37,854 nucleotides of DNA from Cyclostephanos tholiformis (lineage: Eukaryota; Bacillariophyta; Thalassiosirophyceae; Thalassiosirales; Thalassiosiraceae): the NCBI GenBank assembly GCA_036939975.1, contig JALLPB010000011.1:1-37854 (forward strand), in the 5' to 3' direction. Positions 9,001 to 19,959 of this stretch are shown piece after piece. The notes under the pieces are model-generated. The model did no database searches. It was not told where the DNA came from and saw nothing but the letters and a program-made list of their open reading frames with translations. Numbering within the stretch: the stretch's first letter is position 1; every line of letters starts with the position of its first letter. The position numbers were made by a program, and so were the translations under genes.

Positions 9001-12000
9001 AGCCGTGCAGGCTATCCTACTCGATATCCACACGAGGTCTTTTTGACTCGTTACTTTCCTATTTGCCCTAATCGTGGGACTGATACAGACAACCTATCAC
9101 CTTATCATAACGAAACGTCTGCCCATCTCACGGAAGAGCAGAGGCAGTTAAAGCGCCTTGTTTCGAGAACGGCCACGGAAATATGGAAGATTGAGCTCGA
9201 AATGTTAAAGCACAGTGATGAAAAGCCACAGCCCCAGGGCAATCGCCATGCCTTGGCGCAGCCAAAAAACCTTGATGAATTCATGAGACTCGATTTTTCA
9301 TCACGGTGTGCTGTAGCAGGACTTCAACTGGGGAAAACCAAAGTATTCCTTCGTCGGGAGGCATTCGACTGCATTGAGTCTATTCGAAATGAGAAGTTCG
9401 GTAGAATTGTCACGAGGATTTCCAAGTATTGGCGCCGTCATAATGCCATAAAATTCTTTCAGTGTGCACGCCAGGCTGCGATCTTGATTCAATGTTTGAC
9501 TCGAATGAGATTGGCAGCTGCAAAAACAGAGCTTCTAATGAAAAATTTTAGACTACAAATGAAGATGAAAGTGGCAGCAACAAAAATCCAAAGTTGCTAC
9601 AGGCGATATCACATTCTCACATACGAGGAAGGGGCCGATCTTCGAAAGAAAAAGGCATCTGTACTGAAAATCCAGAGCCAGATGCGTGTTCGCCTTGCCC
9701 GTTCACGAGTCTCGACCATTATTAGCAGCATTTCGAAGATTCAGTCTTATGTGCGCATGATATCTGTTCGTGACGCTTACACAGTGAAAAGGAATGAAAT
9801 AATCAAAATGAGAAAGGAGCGCGAGCTCGAGGATGCCAAAAGGCTCCGTGCTGCTTTGAAAATTCAGTCCATCGTGAGAATGAAATTTGCGTACATGGAT
9901 TTCAAAACGAAGGTTGCCGCTGCCAGTGTTATCAAATATGCATACAGAGAGCATCTTTATCCGGAGCGCGCTATGTATGGCACTTTTTTAAAGAGATATT
10001 ACATGCTAGGCGATCCGAAATGTGTCGAAAAAAATTCATCGAATCTCAAAAAGAAGAAAGTTATGCTTGCTCGTCACAGAAATGCCATCATCAACTCAAA
10101 GAGACTCGAGTTGACAAGACTAGTGAACAAGTTGACGCTTGAACTCTGGGAACCTGGCTTGTTTGAATCGTTTGCCAAAGCTAAAGAAGTAGGTGCACCT
10201 CGAGAAAGTGCCCTCCGTTCACCACAGGATATTTCGGCGTTAACTCAGCAACCCCAACAGCGGCAGCGCCCCCCTCCTGCGCCGCTACCCAACTTTACTT
10301 CCATTCCCCAGACGAAGGACCAGTTCATGACTAGAGAGGCTCCGTCGAGGTATGCTCTTGTTGGTATGCAGATGTGCCATGGAAATGTTTTCTTGCGCCC
10401 GGAGACATATGCACGCCTTGAAATGCGAAAAAACGACATTGTTGGTGGGTCCGCAGCCAAGATACAAGCCGCGGCACGAAGAAAGTTGGGCGTCAATGCT
10501 CTGAGGCGCGGGAGGACTGCAGCAATCAAGGTTCAGAGTTTTATTAGAATGCAAATGCAGCGCAAACTGCTTGCCCCGAAACGACGAGACCGTGCTGCCA
10601 CAAAAATTCAAAGTGCCTTCAGAATGTCTACAACAAGGAAGTGTGTGTGGAGGACTTACTGGAGTACTCAAAGCCGTGAATTGTTTTTCTTCATTGAAAA
10701 TGACAACTGGTACATGGTGGAGAAAATGCTTCACAAAAACCCATTGCTGGTAGAAGAGGCCGACCCAACAACCGGAGAGTTACCCTTGCACAAGATAGCT
10801 GAACGCGCTTCGGCATGGACATTGTTAATTGATATGGTCCTCACCCTTTATCCGAAGGCAGTCGTCCACAAGGACATTTCTGGTCAATTGCCTATCCATC
10901 ATGCAGCACGGACAGACAATCTTATTGGTCTTGAAATCATCTACGAGTCGTACAAGAATGGTGCGAAAGATGCTGATTCGTTTGGCCGGTGTCCCATTCA
11001 TGTTGCTGCAGAACATGGGTCTATTGAGGCAATAAAATATCTTACAATGAAGGTTCCCGAGAGTGTTCACTCTGTGACACCTGGTAACATCAGTCTCCCC
11101 CTCCATGTTGCTTGCAAACATTATTCTTCTGTTGGGGTAATTACATCACTGTTGCGCGTTCCTCTTCATTTCTCGTTGGCTAGCCGCACTGATGAAAACG
11201 GGGAGCTACCCTTGCACTTATTGCTTCGATGTGGAGCAAAAGTTGATGTAGTTGCTGTGAAATCACTCTTGACTTGCTATCTGAAGGCCGTTGGAACATG
11301 TGATCAGTCGGGAGATATCCCTCTCCACATCGCCCTCAAGCACAATTGCAGGCCAGCTGTCATTGAAACTTTGCTCACCCACTTCCCGGGATCTAGTATT
11401 GTAAAAGACGGTGACGGTCACAGTCCACTCTACCTGGCTCTTAGTCATTCTGCAGAGGACGAAACCACTCTTTCGTTGATCAACTATGCACCTCAAGTAA
11501 GTACTTACCTATTTGTTACATCTGCGCTCGACACTGCCTTGAGATGTCGATTCATCATTTTGACTGCTTTTACTTTTCTTAGATGGTAACTACCCGCGAT
11601 GATCGCACAGGAAAGCTCCCAATTCAAGTCGCGACAGAAAATGAGCATTCACTATTCATCGTCTACAGGCTCTTGAAACTTGATATGCCCATCCATCTTA
11701 AGGAGAGGGTCAAGGTTCGGCTCATACCGCACTTTTATTCGTGGAATCATATATTGCTCCATGTCGGCGATAAATACTATCAAGTTGTCACTAAAATCCT
11801 TCAGCAGTGTACGCAACCCCAAGTATTAGCTTTGGCACATGTTGAAGACTCGAGAGGAAATATTGCTTTAAAAGCTGCGACTCCCATTAGCCGACATGAA
11901 ATTAGGGTTATGCTAAGACTCTTCAACACTTTGGAGCTAGTTAAGCAGCGGCCTGCATTCACGAATGGCGCCAGCGACACCGAAATATTCTACGCATTGC

Positions 12001-13016
12001 GGTATGAACCTCCACCAGAACAAGGCGATCTATTCAGCACAGATTACGAAAAGAATGAGGGTGACGACCAAGACCGCAAAGATGACTGGGATGACGACCT
12101 TTCTGTAATGTCTGATTCTTCGGTGCGACCCAAGAGCAATGAAGGATTGAACTTGAGTGTCTCTGATAAATTGAAATTAATCCGCAACGAGAAAGGACAG
12201 CATGTGATTGCTAAAATAACACCCAGATCTGATGTTGTGGAACGAGAGCTCAAGATTCGAAAGGATTTCAATTTGTCAAGGCATTACGTCCCCTCGGTGA
12301 TCAGCGTCCACCACACTGTCCACCACGGGGCGTACCAGAATGCTAGTGCCGATCCTGCATATTGTATTACGATGGAGGGTGCAGACTCTACTGTTGAACA
12401 TCAGATGCTAGATTACAGAAGGGCAGGGAAAGCTTACCCATCAAATGAATTAAGGCGCATTGGCATTTCGCTACTCCATCTTCATGAGAACGGGTTGGTT
12501 CATACGGACTTTGGGCCACACAACGTTGGCAAATTCGGTCCTCTCTTCAAGATGTTGGGTGTTGGCGGATGCGTTCGAATTGGAGATATGACCGATCCCA
12601 AGCGCGGAATCTACCATTCTCCAGAGGCTGTAATTGTAGAGGATGTAATTGTGGATGGTGTGACGAGAAAAACAGCGACAGTGATCCCCGTGACATCAAG
12701 CCCCACCGTTGATCTATGGGCGTTTGGACACATGGTGTATGAATCAGTGGTCGGCGCCCCTCTTTCAGCATACTCCCATCGAGGTAAACGGGTAAAATCG
12801 TCTAATCTCGCCAAGATTGCAAGGTGGGACGATGAATCCTTGCAAAAGGCATTGAGGAATGTTGATGAGAAAGATAAACTTGCTCGTAATGTCATTCATA
12901 AGTTCTTGCAGCCTGATCCTGAGAAGCGCTTCAAATCTATCCGGGAGGCAATATTAGATCCGTTCTTTAGCACAGACAGTGGAAATAGAAAAATTAAGCG
13001 AGATGAGCGTGGGTGA
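6041..13016 (+). CDS. Large myosin with IQ, duplicated converter-like segment, ankyrin repeats and pseudokinase tail
   Basis: Model: exons 6041-8249, 8336-8694, 8785-11496 and 11583-13016, about 2237 residues. Introns are 86, 90 and 86 nt with GT-AG ends and consistent phases. The motor shows an N-terminal SH3-like strand region, an acidic low-complexity insert, LTHLHEPAMLHALRLRY, the P-loop GESGAGKT (residues 354-361), switch-1-like NDNSSRFGKY, switch 2 DIFGFE (698-703), the relay region, and PHYVRCLKPN. Then follow the converter (about 929-1061), several IQ motifs, a second converter-like stretch (about 1244-1408), two more IQ motifs, ankyrin repeats (about 1490-1870) and an acidic linker. 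A kinase-like domain retains the beta-3 lysine (VIAK, K1971), HTD in place of HRD (D2069), the SPE motif and DLWAFG. Its DFG position reads GVG (2086-2088), so it is probably catalytically dead. It should be an actin motor with a protein-binding tail. The class was not determined. Confidence 0.85.
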
Positions 13017-13224
13017 CTGGTCATGATCCACGAGGACGACCATCCGATGGCATGGGCGACGTTGTTGATGGCGGCACTGAGCTTGCCTTGAATATGATTT
13101 AGGAATGGCCTCAAATGGCGAGACATTCCACTGCTGATCTATAGATGGGTTTACAAGTTGGATAAAGAGAATTTAAAATTAAAAAGATCTTCATCTGAAA
13201 AAAAATATATTTGCTGCCCTCGCC

Positions 13225-15087
13225 ATGTCGATGGTAAATGTTTACCGAGAGAAGTATCATCGCCAAAAGGAGCTGGTGGAACGCCTCAAGGAGCAGGTGA
13301 AAGAGTTAAGCAAATCAATCTTTGATAATCTTGTACTTCGACTGGATGAGCGTCGGAAGCTAAATGCAGAAATTGATTCGCTCGGAAAACAAATTGAAGC
13401 TGAGCGCCAAGCGGCAGAAGATGAGCGAATCATGGCGGCTAGTGAATACCAACGCGGATATCTCGCCAAGTGAGCATCTGGATGGACGCGGAAAAAGAAT
13501 TGGCGATGCTAACTCAACGATTGACAGTTGTCGAAAATCAAGTCACTCCGTGCCACTCTCAATCTAACGATTTCGCGATGTGTACTACCAGTGAATGTCA
13601 AGGGTGTAAGCAACTGCTGAATGAGATTTTTCCAGTGAAGCTCTACCACGAATGCACCGTCGGGAAGCATCCCTGTGGTGCGCGGGATCGTGAAGCCGAA
13701 GAAATCAAGAATTCGTTGTTGAATACACTGGGTTTTGTTCGAATTCTTTTGATCGACTTTGTGCACGGTATCTTAATGATATATTCATGTTTCTACTCGG
13801 TGTTGAGGAGAGCTTTCGTCATTTATCGAATGCTATTTCAACTCGTTATCACGGATTTTCCGAAAAATACGTCGAACAATTGACAAATGGCATCCTAACG
13901 TGTGCCGCACGGTCTTTTGTTACCAAAGTTAAACGCAGGGATAATGGATGGGTTGAGTTGATCGACGAAGCAGTGGTTACGAAATTGAAGAAGGATTTGC
14001 GTTCTAACGAATTCTATTTTAACGATCCTTTTACCGCTGAGCAAATCGCCAAACTAGCAGATGTCGCCTCTCCGGGCGACAATCTCGCCGTAGTAATCAA
14101 TCTCTGTGCTACATTTGAAGGCTATTCTAGCGCATATGGTGGGTTTGGACCGCTTGGCAAGCGAGTTACGCTAAGCAAATCCGAGCAAGTGATGAAAATT
14201 ATCGAGAAGATTGGTTTCGAAGAGTCGTCATCATTCATCTTCAAGGAATTCTTGTCACTCAATTGCAACATAAGTCCAGCATGTTTGCTCAAACCTCCTC
14301 CGATTGGAAAATATGAGCATTGCTTAGATATGACCACGAAAGAGAGTGTTGTCAGTGCAGCTCTGCACAACATTGCTTTTGATTTGCTTACCTCATATGG
14401 AATCAACTGTCTTTTGCTTTCATTCGCTGGTAATTCTTGTAGAATAGTGAAAGATGTGTTGAAAAAGATTTGTGTTGATTCTATGTCAGATCTCAAAGGC
14501 AGATTTACTAGGTGCGACAGCAGTACTCATTTGACGACCTTCGTCAAACAAATCTCACTCGGCAGCGGTGATGTTGAGAAGAACGTCAGAAGTCAGGTCA
14601 AAATTGTCATTGATGTGACGACTGATGTATCCATAGCACTTCATTCGTGGTCTGGTGGTTCAAATTCTCACCCGGTAATGAATCGATTTCTCGAGATGAT
14701 CTCCCGTATGCAATCATTCGATCTGATAAGGTTGAAGAACTGTTGGACAAAGCCATAATCAGTGCATCATTGAAGAACTTTAAGAGTGGACCAAAGCCAG
14801 ATGACGTCAGAGCCAGAATCAGTAGGAAGAAGGAATGCAAACATGATGGTTGCGAAAAGTGGGCGCAATCGGGCGGATTTTGTGCTGAACACGGTGGCGT
14901 GAGGAAGAAGAATGATTGCAAACATGATGGTTGCGAAAAGTGGGCGCAATCGGGCGAATTTTGTGTTGAACATGGTAGTGGCAAGAGGAAACGATGCTGC
15001 CAGAACGATGATTCCGTGCTTAACATAGACGATGATGATGACAAAGACGTTGACCGCAATGACAGTGATCTCCAAAAAATTACTTGA
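13225..15087 (+). pseudogene. Frame-disrupted gene: coiled coil, unknown core, two C-terminal CxxxxC..CxxH repeats
   Basis: Four overlapping open stretches in successive frames read as one protein: 13225-13473 (coiled coil, YREKYHRQKELVERLKEQ), 13470 to about 13700 (more coiled coil, then a Cys-rich stretch with CTTSECQGCKQLL), about 13694-14690 (a long unrecognised domain) and about 14650-15087. Each junction is a -1 step, and none has a good GT-AG pair, so I read three single-base losses. The C-terminus has two near-identical zinc-ligand units reading CKHDGCEKWAQSG then FCxEHG, resembling the short Cys/His repeats of WRKY19-like diatom proteins. It could be a decaying gene, or an intact one carrying assembly deletions. 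Function is not recognised. Confidence 0.55.
14836..14997 (+). repeat. Two 81-bp in-frame tandem units encoding a Cys/His motif
   Basis: The stretch starting TGCAAACATGATGGTTGCG occurs at 14836 and again at 14917, with 39 identical bases at the start of each unit and few differences later. The period is 81 bp, 27 codons, so the duplication is in frame and recent. Confidence 0.85.
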
Positions 15088-15265
15088 AAACAACTTTTTC
15101 AATCATCCTCGTAAGACACCGATTTATCCAGAAACTGACTGTATCGATGGTCGCATGGAGTCTTTGTAGATAATCATTTCAATGAATTGTCTACACTAAA
15201 TACTATTCTACGAATGCAAGTTCAATGTAGGTCGTTAGCATTAACGTAGCAGTAACGTTTTGAGG

Positions 15266-16229
15266 TTAGTTTAGAGTCTGGTCGATAGCATTCTTGTTGT
15301 TGACTCGTTTGTGCACACATCCTATCCTCAGCTGACATTTCATTGAGTATCTCTTCAGTTTTATTCTTTGGGGATACTTCTCCCGGAGCTTCTTATTGAC
15401 TTCCCGAGTAGCAGATCTCATTGTCATCATCTCAGTAGTAATTGACAGAACATAAGAACCAGCTTCGTAGTCTGGAATAGTCCGGAGAGGGACATCAAGT
15501 GACAGAGAAATCGTCAAACAGCATGAAGATCCGTCGTATTCTTGGGCGTAAGTCCATAAAGCAACCAGTTTTCGGGATTAGCAATGGCACCTGACTGTAC
15601 TTGCAGCTCCGTCCTAACAAGACTCATTGATGTAGAATTCGAAACCTTGTCGCCCAATACCAAAATAGACTTCATCTTTGGAAGCGACTCAATGTGCTTT
15701 TATCCAAGCTTATTAGTACCGCGATCAGCATCGAATTTCGGAACTAAGGGACATCGCTAGAACCAGATGATTTTAATGATGAAATTGTTAGCATAGTCGG
15801 ATGGCTTACACAACTTAGCAAGGACATTCTTGAAGAGACCCTTCACCGTATCTGTGCATGGTGATGCACCATCAGTTCCCTGAGGAACGAAATTCCATAC
15901 AATTCCAACACTAATATCCTGGAGAGAATTGGCTTCTGTAAAAACGGCACACCATATAGTAGCCCATTCTTGACTCCAAAGTTCGCAAAATCGCTTATAT
16001 TATCCCTCTCGTGTTTTATTTGTATCTTATTTAATATGATTGCGGCTTTTTTCGACACCCTGAGCTTTATGCTTTTCCCCGGCCTCTTTTCTTTCGGCTA
16101 CGTCATCGCCATCGTTTGTCACAAAGCCATCTCCTCTACCGTGTGCATCGCTGTTGAGTGGCGAGGTCTCTGGTTCGAGAGACTGTACTAAAACAACAGC
16201 TTCGTCGTTGAGGAAGTAGCTCGGGTGGT
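15266..16229 (-). pseudogene. Decayed minus-strand coding region of unknown identity
   Basis: Read on the minus strand, several segments look protein-coding but are broken. The first, 16229-16027, follows a strong acceptor (CTATCTCTTTTTCAG) and begins DHPSYFLNDEAVVLVQSLEP. From an acceptor-like CTCTCCAG, 15918 onward reads DISVGIVWNFVPQGTDGASP in one frame down to about 15510, interrupted by TAG (15759-15757), a TAA and a TGA, with sensible residues between (VPKFDADRGTNKLG, HIESLPKMKSILVLGDK, ENWLLYGLTPKNTTDLHAV). The last open stretch, 15517-15266, continues in a shifted frame (VPLRTIPDYEAGSYVLSITT). I do not recognise the family. Upstream exons, if any, would lie near 16260-16450, antisense to the 5' end of the HA-domain gene. 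Confidence 0.4.
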
Positions 16230-16358
16230 CTGAAAAAGAGATAGATTTAAAATTTTAAACCTAACGCTATCGCCCAACAAAACCCTGTGCTGTTGGGTTT
16301 AATTTTTTCTCTCCTTGTCCAAGCGCACGCTCGCCTCTCCCGCCCTCTCTCCCAGATA

Positions 16359-18084
16359 ATGCCAACCAAATCCTATTATGGTGTTGATCAAGTGATACTC
16401 GATCAGGCAGAGGGACCGAATGATTCAGTTGGGCGTCAAGAGTTGACACACGCGCAAGAGAACAGTCAACCTACCAAAGAGAACCGTACTCGTTTGAAAT
16501 GGGATGAACGATTGGCGCAGCTTCATGCCTTCAGGGCAAAACATGGGCATGTCGATGTGCCTCGTACCTACACCAAAGATCCATCATTGGGGACATTTGT
16601 TTGCAATCAGAGGCAGACCTATAAAAGAATGAACGAAGGAAAGGGCTCCTCTATGGACAGGTTGAGAATCCAGCAGCTGAACGAGTTGGGGTTCAAGTGG
16701 ACGTTGAAGCACAAAGACCAACCAGTGTTGGTCGACAGCGACGATGAGACTTCAGAGGTCGACCAAAAGCCAGCAGCCAAAATCTCGAAACCGAAGGCAT
16801 TGACCTGGGAAATTGGAATGCAGCAGCTCCGTGCGTTCCAGTTGACTAATGGTAACTTGGACATTCCGCACATTTACGCTGCAGACCAGCCACTTGGGAA
16901 CTTCGTCAAAAGCATTCGCCAGAGCTACAAACACATGCAAAAGGGACACGATCATTTGAACAAACTTTTAAACGACCAACGTATCTTCGAGCTCAATAGC
17001 ATGGGTTTCATTTTGCAGGTACGTCAGCGGGAACCGTGGGAGAAGCGCTTCGAAGAGCTGAAAAAACATGTCAAGAGGCATGGCAACTGCGAAGTTCCAA
17101 AGGACACGCCGCTTGGGGTTTGGATCTTGAACCAGCGCTCTCAGTTCAAGTTGATGTTGGCGAGGAAAAAAACTAGTCTTTCTCAGCAGCGGATCAATTC
17201 ACTCAATTCAATAGGCTTCGATTGGAGGGTCAATACAAAGGATGGAGACTCTGGCCATTTCAATGCGGACGATCCAAATAATATCCAAGGTGCGTTGAGT
17301 TTGATAATATCATTGCAGCGTTCCATCCCAAGAGTCCCATTAATTTCAATTGGTTTTCGTTCTTTCAGAAAGCTTGTCTCATAGAGATGGCGCCTGCGTT
17401 TCTGACAATCCGAACTCTATACTTGATCTTTCTGGAGTACCAATAAAAACAGAGTATTGGACAGATGATTCGGATAGCGAAGACTTCCAAAGTACCGTTT
17501 CTGACTCTGAATTGCCTGCATTGGAGGAACCGAATCTGATAGTGGCATATTCATATTACGAGAACAACTCCGACGTGGGAAACTTCAACGACTTCAGCAG
17601 CTTTAACACACAGTACACAGAGCAGTTTTCATTTAAGACATCACCCAATGCTCGAAGGGTCAGTGACGACTCGAGGTTAAATGTGGAAGATATAGATGAT
17701 GCGGATGTAAAGCCAAGCGCCGTCGTATCGAGCTGTTACGTCGACAATCTCGGCGCGAATCATCAGTTCACTCTACAACCTAACCAACATGCATCTTCGT
17801 TACCTGCTGGATTCGATATCGAATCAAATCATAAAGTTCGAGAGGTTTCCGGGTTTGGAGACGGCTTTACCGTTGCTCCAGTGTCAACGTTGGGATCAGC
17901 TCCACATTATAATGCTGACACTTTTGTGGACTCACTCCTCAATGACGATTTTTCCTGTCATGATTTTTTAGGCCACGAGTTTTCAAGCCACTACTTTAGG
18001 AGCAACCCCTTCGTCACGGAAGATGACGAGGATAAACGGAACGATTATGAGTATGAGCAACATGAAGAGGTAGTAGAGATCTAG
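16359..18084 (+). CDS. Protein with three helicase-associated (HA) domains, two exons
   Basis: Model: exons 16359-17289 and 17369-18084, 548 residues; the 79-nt intron runs from GTGCGT to TTCTTTCAG in phase 1. I start at ATG 16359, because the longer frame to 16287 begins with GTG and contains no earlier ATG. Three HA units of about 65-70 residues are visible. The first reads WDERLAQLHAFRAKHGHVDVP and ends LNELGFKW. The second reads WEIGMQQLRAFQLTNGNLDIP and ends LNSMGFIL. The third reads WEKRFEELKKHVKRHGNCEVP and ends LNSIGFDW. HA domains fold as small Trp-containing helical bundles and are thought to bind nucleic acid. Diatoms and other algae have many such proteins without an attached helicase. 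The second exon is acidic, Ser/Asp/Asn-rich and likely disordered, as in transcriptional regulators. Exact function is unknown. Confidence 0.85.
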
Positions 18085-18291
18085 TGATTGTCTTGTCGTG
18101 GGCTGCAACGTGTTTTGGCCGGTTGCTTCCAACTTTGATGCAAGGTGCAACCTTTGACAAAGGACGAATATTCACGCATATTATTATGCCTGACCATTAT
18201 TTTTTATCATTACTATATTATTTAGCTCACCCATGACTAATTTAGCTTAAAAAGTATTTTAGGACTGATAATGAGCGACCGTTTGAAATAC

Positions 18292-18755
18292 CTAATTTAA
18301 TTTGTGGGACTCATGCTTGGCACGCTGACGAAGAAAAAAATGATTTCCTCTTCGATATCCCGATGCCCACCGTCGCCGAAGACGAATTGTATTCCCCTGA
18401 TCGGGGAGCACTCGCTTATCTCTTGCATCTACAAATCCGAAATATTCAGCGGAGGGGGTCCACCATCCATTCGATCAACCGTAATCAACTTTACATCGAA
18501 GCAAACTCTAACGAACATTACGAATACAAACATTGCGCTCGCACCTCTAGCGATGCAAAAAGCTTTCATCTCAGCCAGATCGGCTTCGCTGATCGCGAGC
18601 GGGTCATTGGAATGTGCGACCTGCGGAGGAGAGGCATCCAACGTTTGCTCCTCCGTCTCTTCGTGTCGAGAGACAAATAGGAGCGCCAATGCCGTGGAGC
18701 AGTATCATGTACTCCATTTCTCGGAACGCTTGTTTTGCTCCTGCAGTGATAATCG
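18292..18755 (-). CDS. Tentative small spliced gene, partial model, function unknown
   Basis: On the minus strand I can build a coherent 3' end: exon 18755-18713 (RLSLQEQNKRSEKW), a 54-nt intron 18712-18659, exon 18658-18545 (TEEQTLDASPPQVAHS to EADLAEMKAFCIAR), a 116-nt intron 18544-18429 (AGAG then GTGCGAGC, ending GGATTTGTAG), and exon 18428-18292 (DARDKRVLPDQGN, then a basic tail YRRGNHFFLRQRAKHE and stop). Both junctions keep phase, and each removes an in-frame stop. The 54-nt intron is unusually short for this window, and the 5' end is unresolved; open frames continue toward 19060 (for example GGLDVLDNFNANAPRERHLL). It may instead be a pseudogene. No family is recognised. It lies just downstream of AK6 on the same strand. 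Confidence 0.3.
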
Positions 18756-19093
18756 CTGCATTTCCGAGGCGAGGAAGATGAGAAATGCCTCCGCGAGGAA
18801 GGAAGGTCAGGGATTCGGTATGAAGCTATCGTGCAGATGCGCCATCTCGCCAATACATGTTGTCTGTAGTGGTGACATCGGCCGAACAGAAAAAGTATTC
18901 GATATATTTTTCCGATCAAAGATGCGTGCGAAGATGTTCCTATAGAGCGATGATAGGTGACGAATATGCCAATGCCACGAGGAGATGCCTCTCCCGGGGA
19001 GCGTTGGCGTTAAAGTTGTCCAGAACGTCGAGACCACCACGGTTACATGTATACTCGTTATCATCCAGCCATAATTTAGTAGAAAGTGTGCGA

Positions 19094-19648
19094 CTACGAA
19101 TTATTCGCAATCCACTGCTCTGCCCAAAGTCTGCACCTCTCGACATTCGATTCCATCTCCTCTACGGTATTCGAGGTTACCTCATGCACGATTTCTACAT
19201 CGTACGATTCCTTCGCCTCGTCCAAAACAACTTGCATGATTTCGGCCTCCAGGTTTTCGGATCTTTTCTTTTCGCCATAACCGCGTTCCGTCAGCCTATC
19301 GAACAAGACGTCGGTCTTGGCGCGCAACACCAGAATAAGGTCGAACCATCGTTCGGGGAAGAGTTCGCAAGAGTGGTAGTCGGCGACGATGCCCATGCCC
19401 TCGTCGGCACATTCCTGAAAAATTCCTTCCATCAGATCAAGGAGCTTGTCCTCGTCGAGTACGTGCGTGTCGAGGGCGTCGTCGTAGCCTTCGTAGCACT
19501 TGTGCTGCGCAATGAGCTCCCCGACGTTGACATGTCTCAGACCCACGGTTTCCGCGATAAGTGACGCAGTCGCCGTCTTTCCCACGCCGGGCGTACCCGT
19601 GACTAGTATGTTTGGTCGTTTCCGCTCCGTTCCATCGACATCACTCAT
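19094..19648 (-). CDS. AK6: Adenylate kinase isoenzyme 6 (AK6/hCINAP/Fap7)
   Basis: This is a complete 184-residue protein without introns, the usual size for the family. The Walker A loop is GTPGVGKTA near residue 17. It is followed by the family signature for adenine binding and catalysis, IVADYHSCELFPERWFDLIL, and by RLTERGYGEKKRSENLEAEI, which matches the lid and core region of AK6. The C-terminus has the typical EEMESNVERCRLWAEQW helix. AK6 proteins are nuclear NMP kinase/ATPases that act in late 18S rRNA maturation of the small ribosomal subunit (Fap7 with Rps14). The gene is divergent from the GT90 gene, with a 311 bp shared spacer. Long plus-strand ORFs over the same interval are antisense shadows. 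Confidence 0.95.
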   Translation of the reverse strand: MSDVDGTERKRPNILVTGTPGVGKTATASLIAETVGLRHVNVGELIAQHKCYEGYDDALDTHVLDEDKLLDLMEGIFQECADEGMGIVADYHSCELFPERWFDLILVLRAKTDVLFDRLTERGYGEKKRSENLEAEIMQVVLDEAKESYDVEIVHEVTSNTVEEMESNVERCRLWAEQWIANNS

Positions 19649-19959
19649 CTTTGGAGGTGTTACTGTTTTGCAGATTTATGGGACGTTATCTGGGGATCAT
19701 CGGATCATGGTATGCAGAGTGTCATTACCTAGTACTATATTATTTTTCCTCCGTCCACTCAACGGCCAGACTACCTTATATTATAATACATAGTAGTACA
19801 CACGAAAAATCCACGCACAATCACACACATTCTCGTCTCCCTTTTTTTTCAAGACGGAGAAATCCAAATTGTTGTGTGTTTTGGCTCCGGCAATGCCAGA
19901 GAGTCCTTTGATTCTTGGCGCATCGGTAGATGCCGATGTGAACACTGCTTAATGCCGTG
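19649..19959. promoter_or_regulatory. Divergent spacer between AK6 and the GT90 gene
   Basis: 311 bp, A/T-rich around 19735-19800, with TACCTAGTACTATATTATT near 19727 and a TATATTATAATACATAG stretch near 19775. No gene is seen. The TACCTAG word partly matches the CTAGGTAG motif found in front of coactosin and the 28.7-29.3 kb divergent pair. Confidence 0.35.

Noticed and set aside
16287..16358. N-terminal extension of the HA-domain protein from a GTG
   Set aside because: There is no ATG, and the extension reads like untranslated pyrimidine-rich leader; the first ATG is 16359.
18429..18836. In-frame TGA codons as selenocysteine sites
   Set aside because: Diatoms do encode selenoproteins, but I saw no convincing SECIS element downstream, and introns or decay explain most of the stops better.
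18304..18945. 213-codon plus-strand ORF
   Set aside because: Composition is typical of an antisense shadow (Ser/Cys/Arg-rich, no domain). Minus-strand frames over the same bases have more protein-like composition and usable splice sites.
18857..19564. 235-codon plus-strand ORF
   Set aside because: It is the antisense of the clear AK6 gene and carries no recognisable motif.
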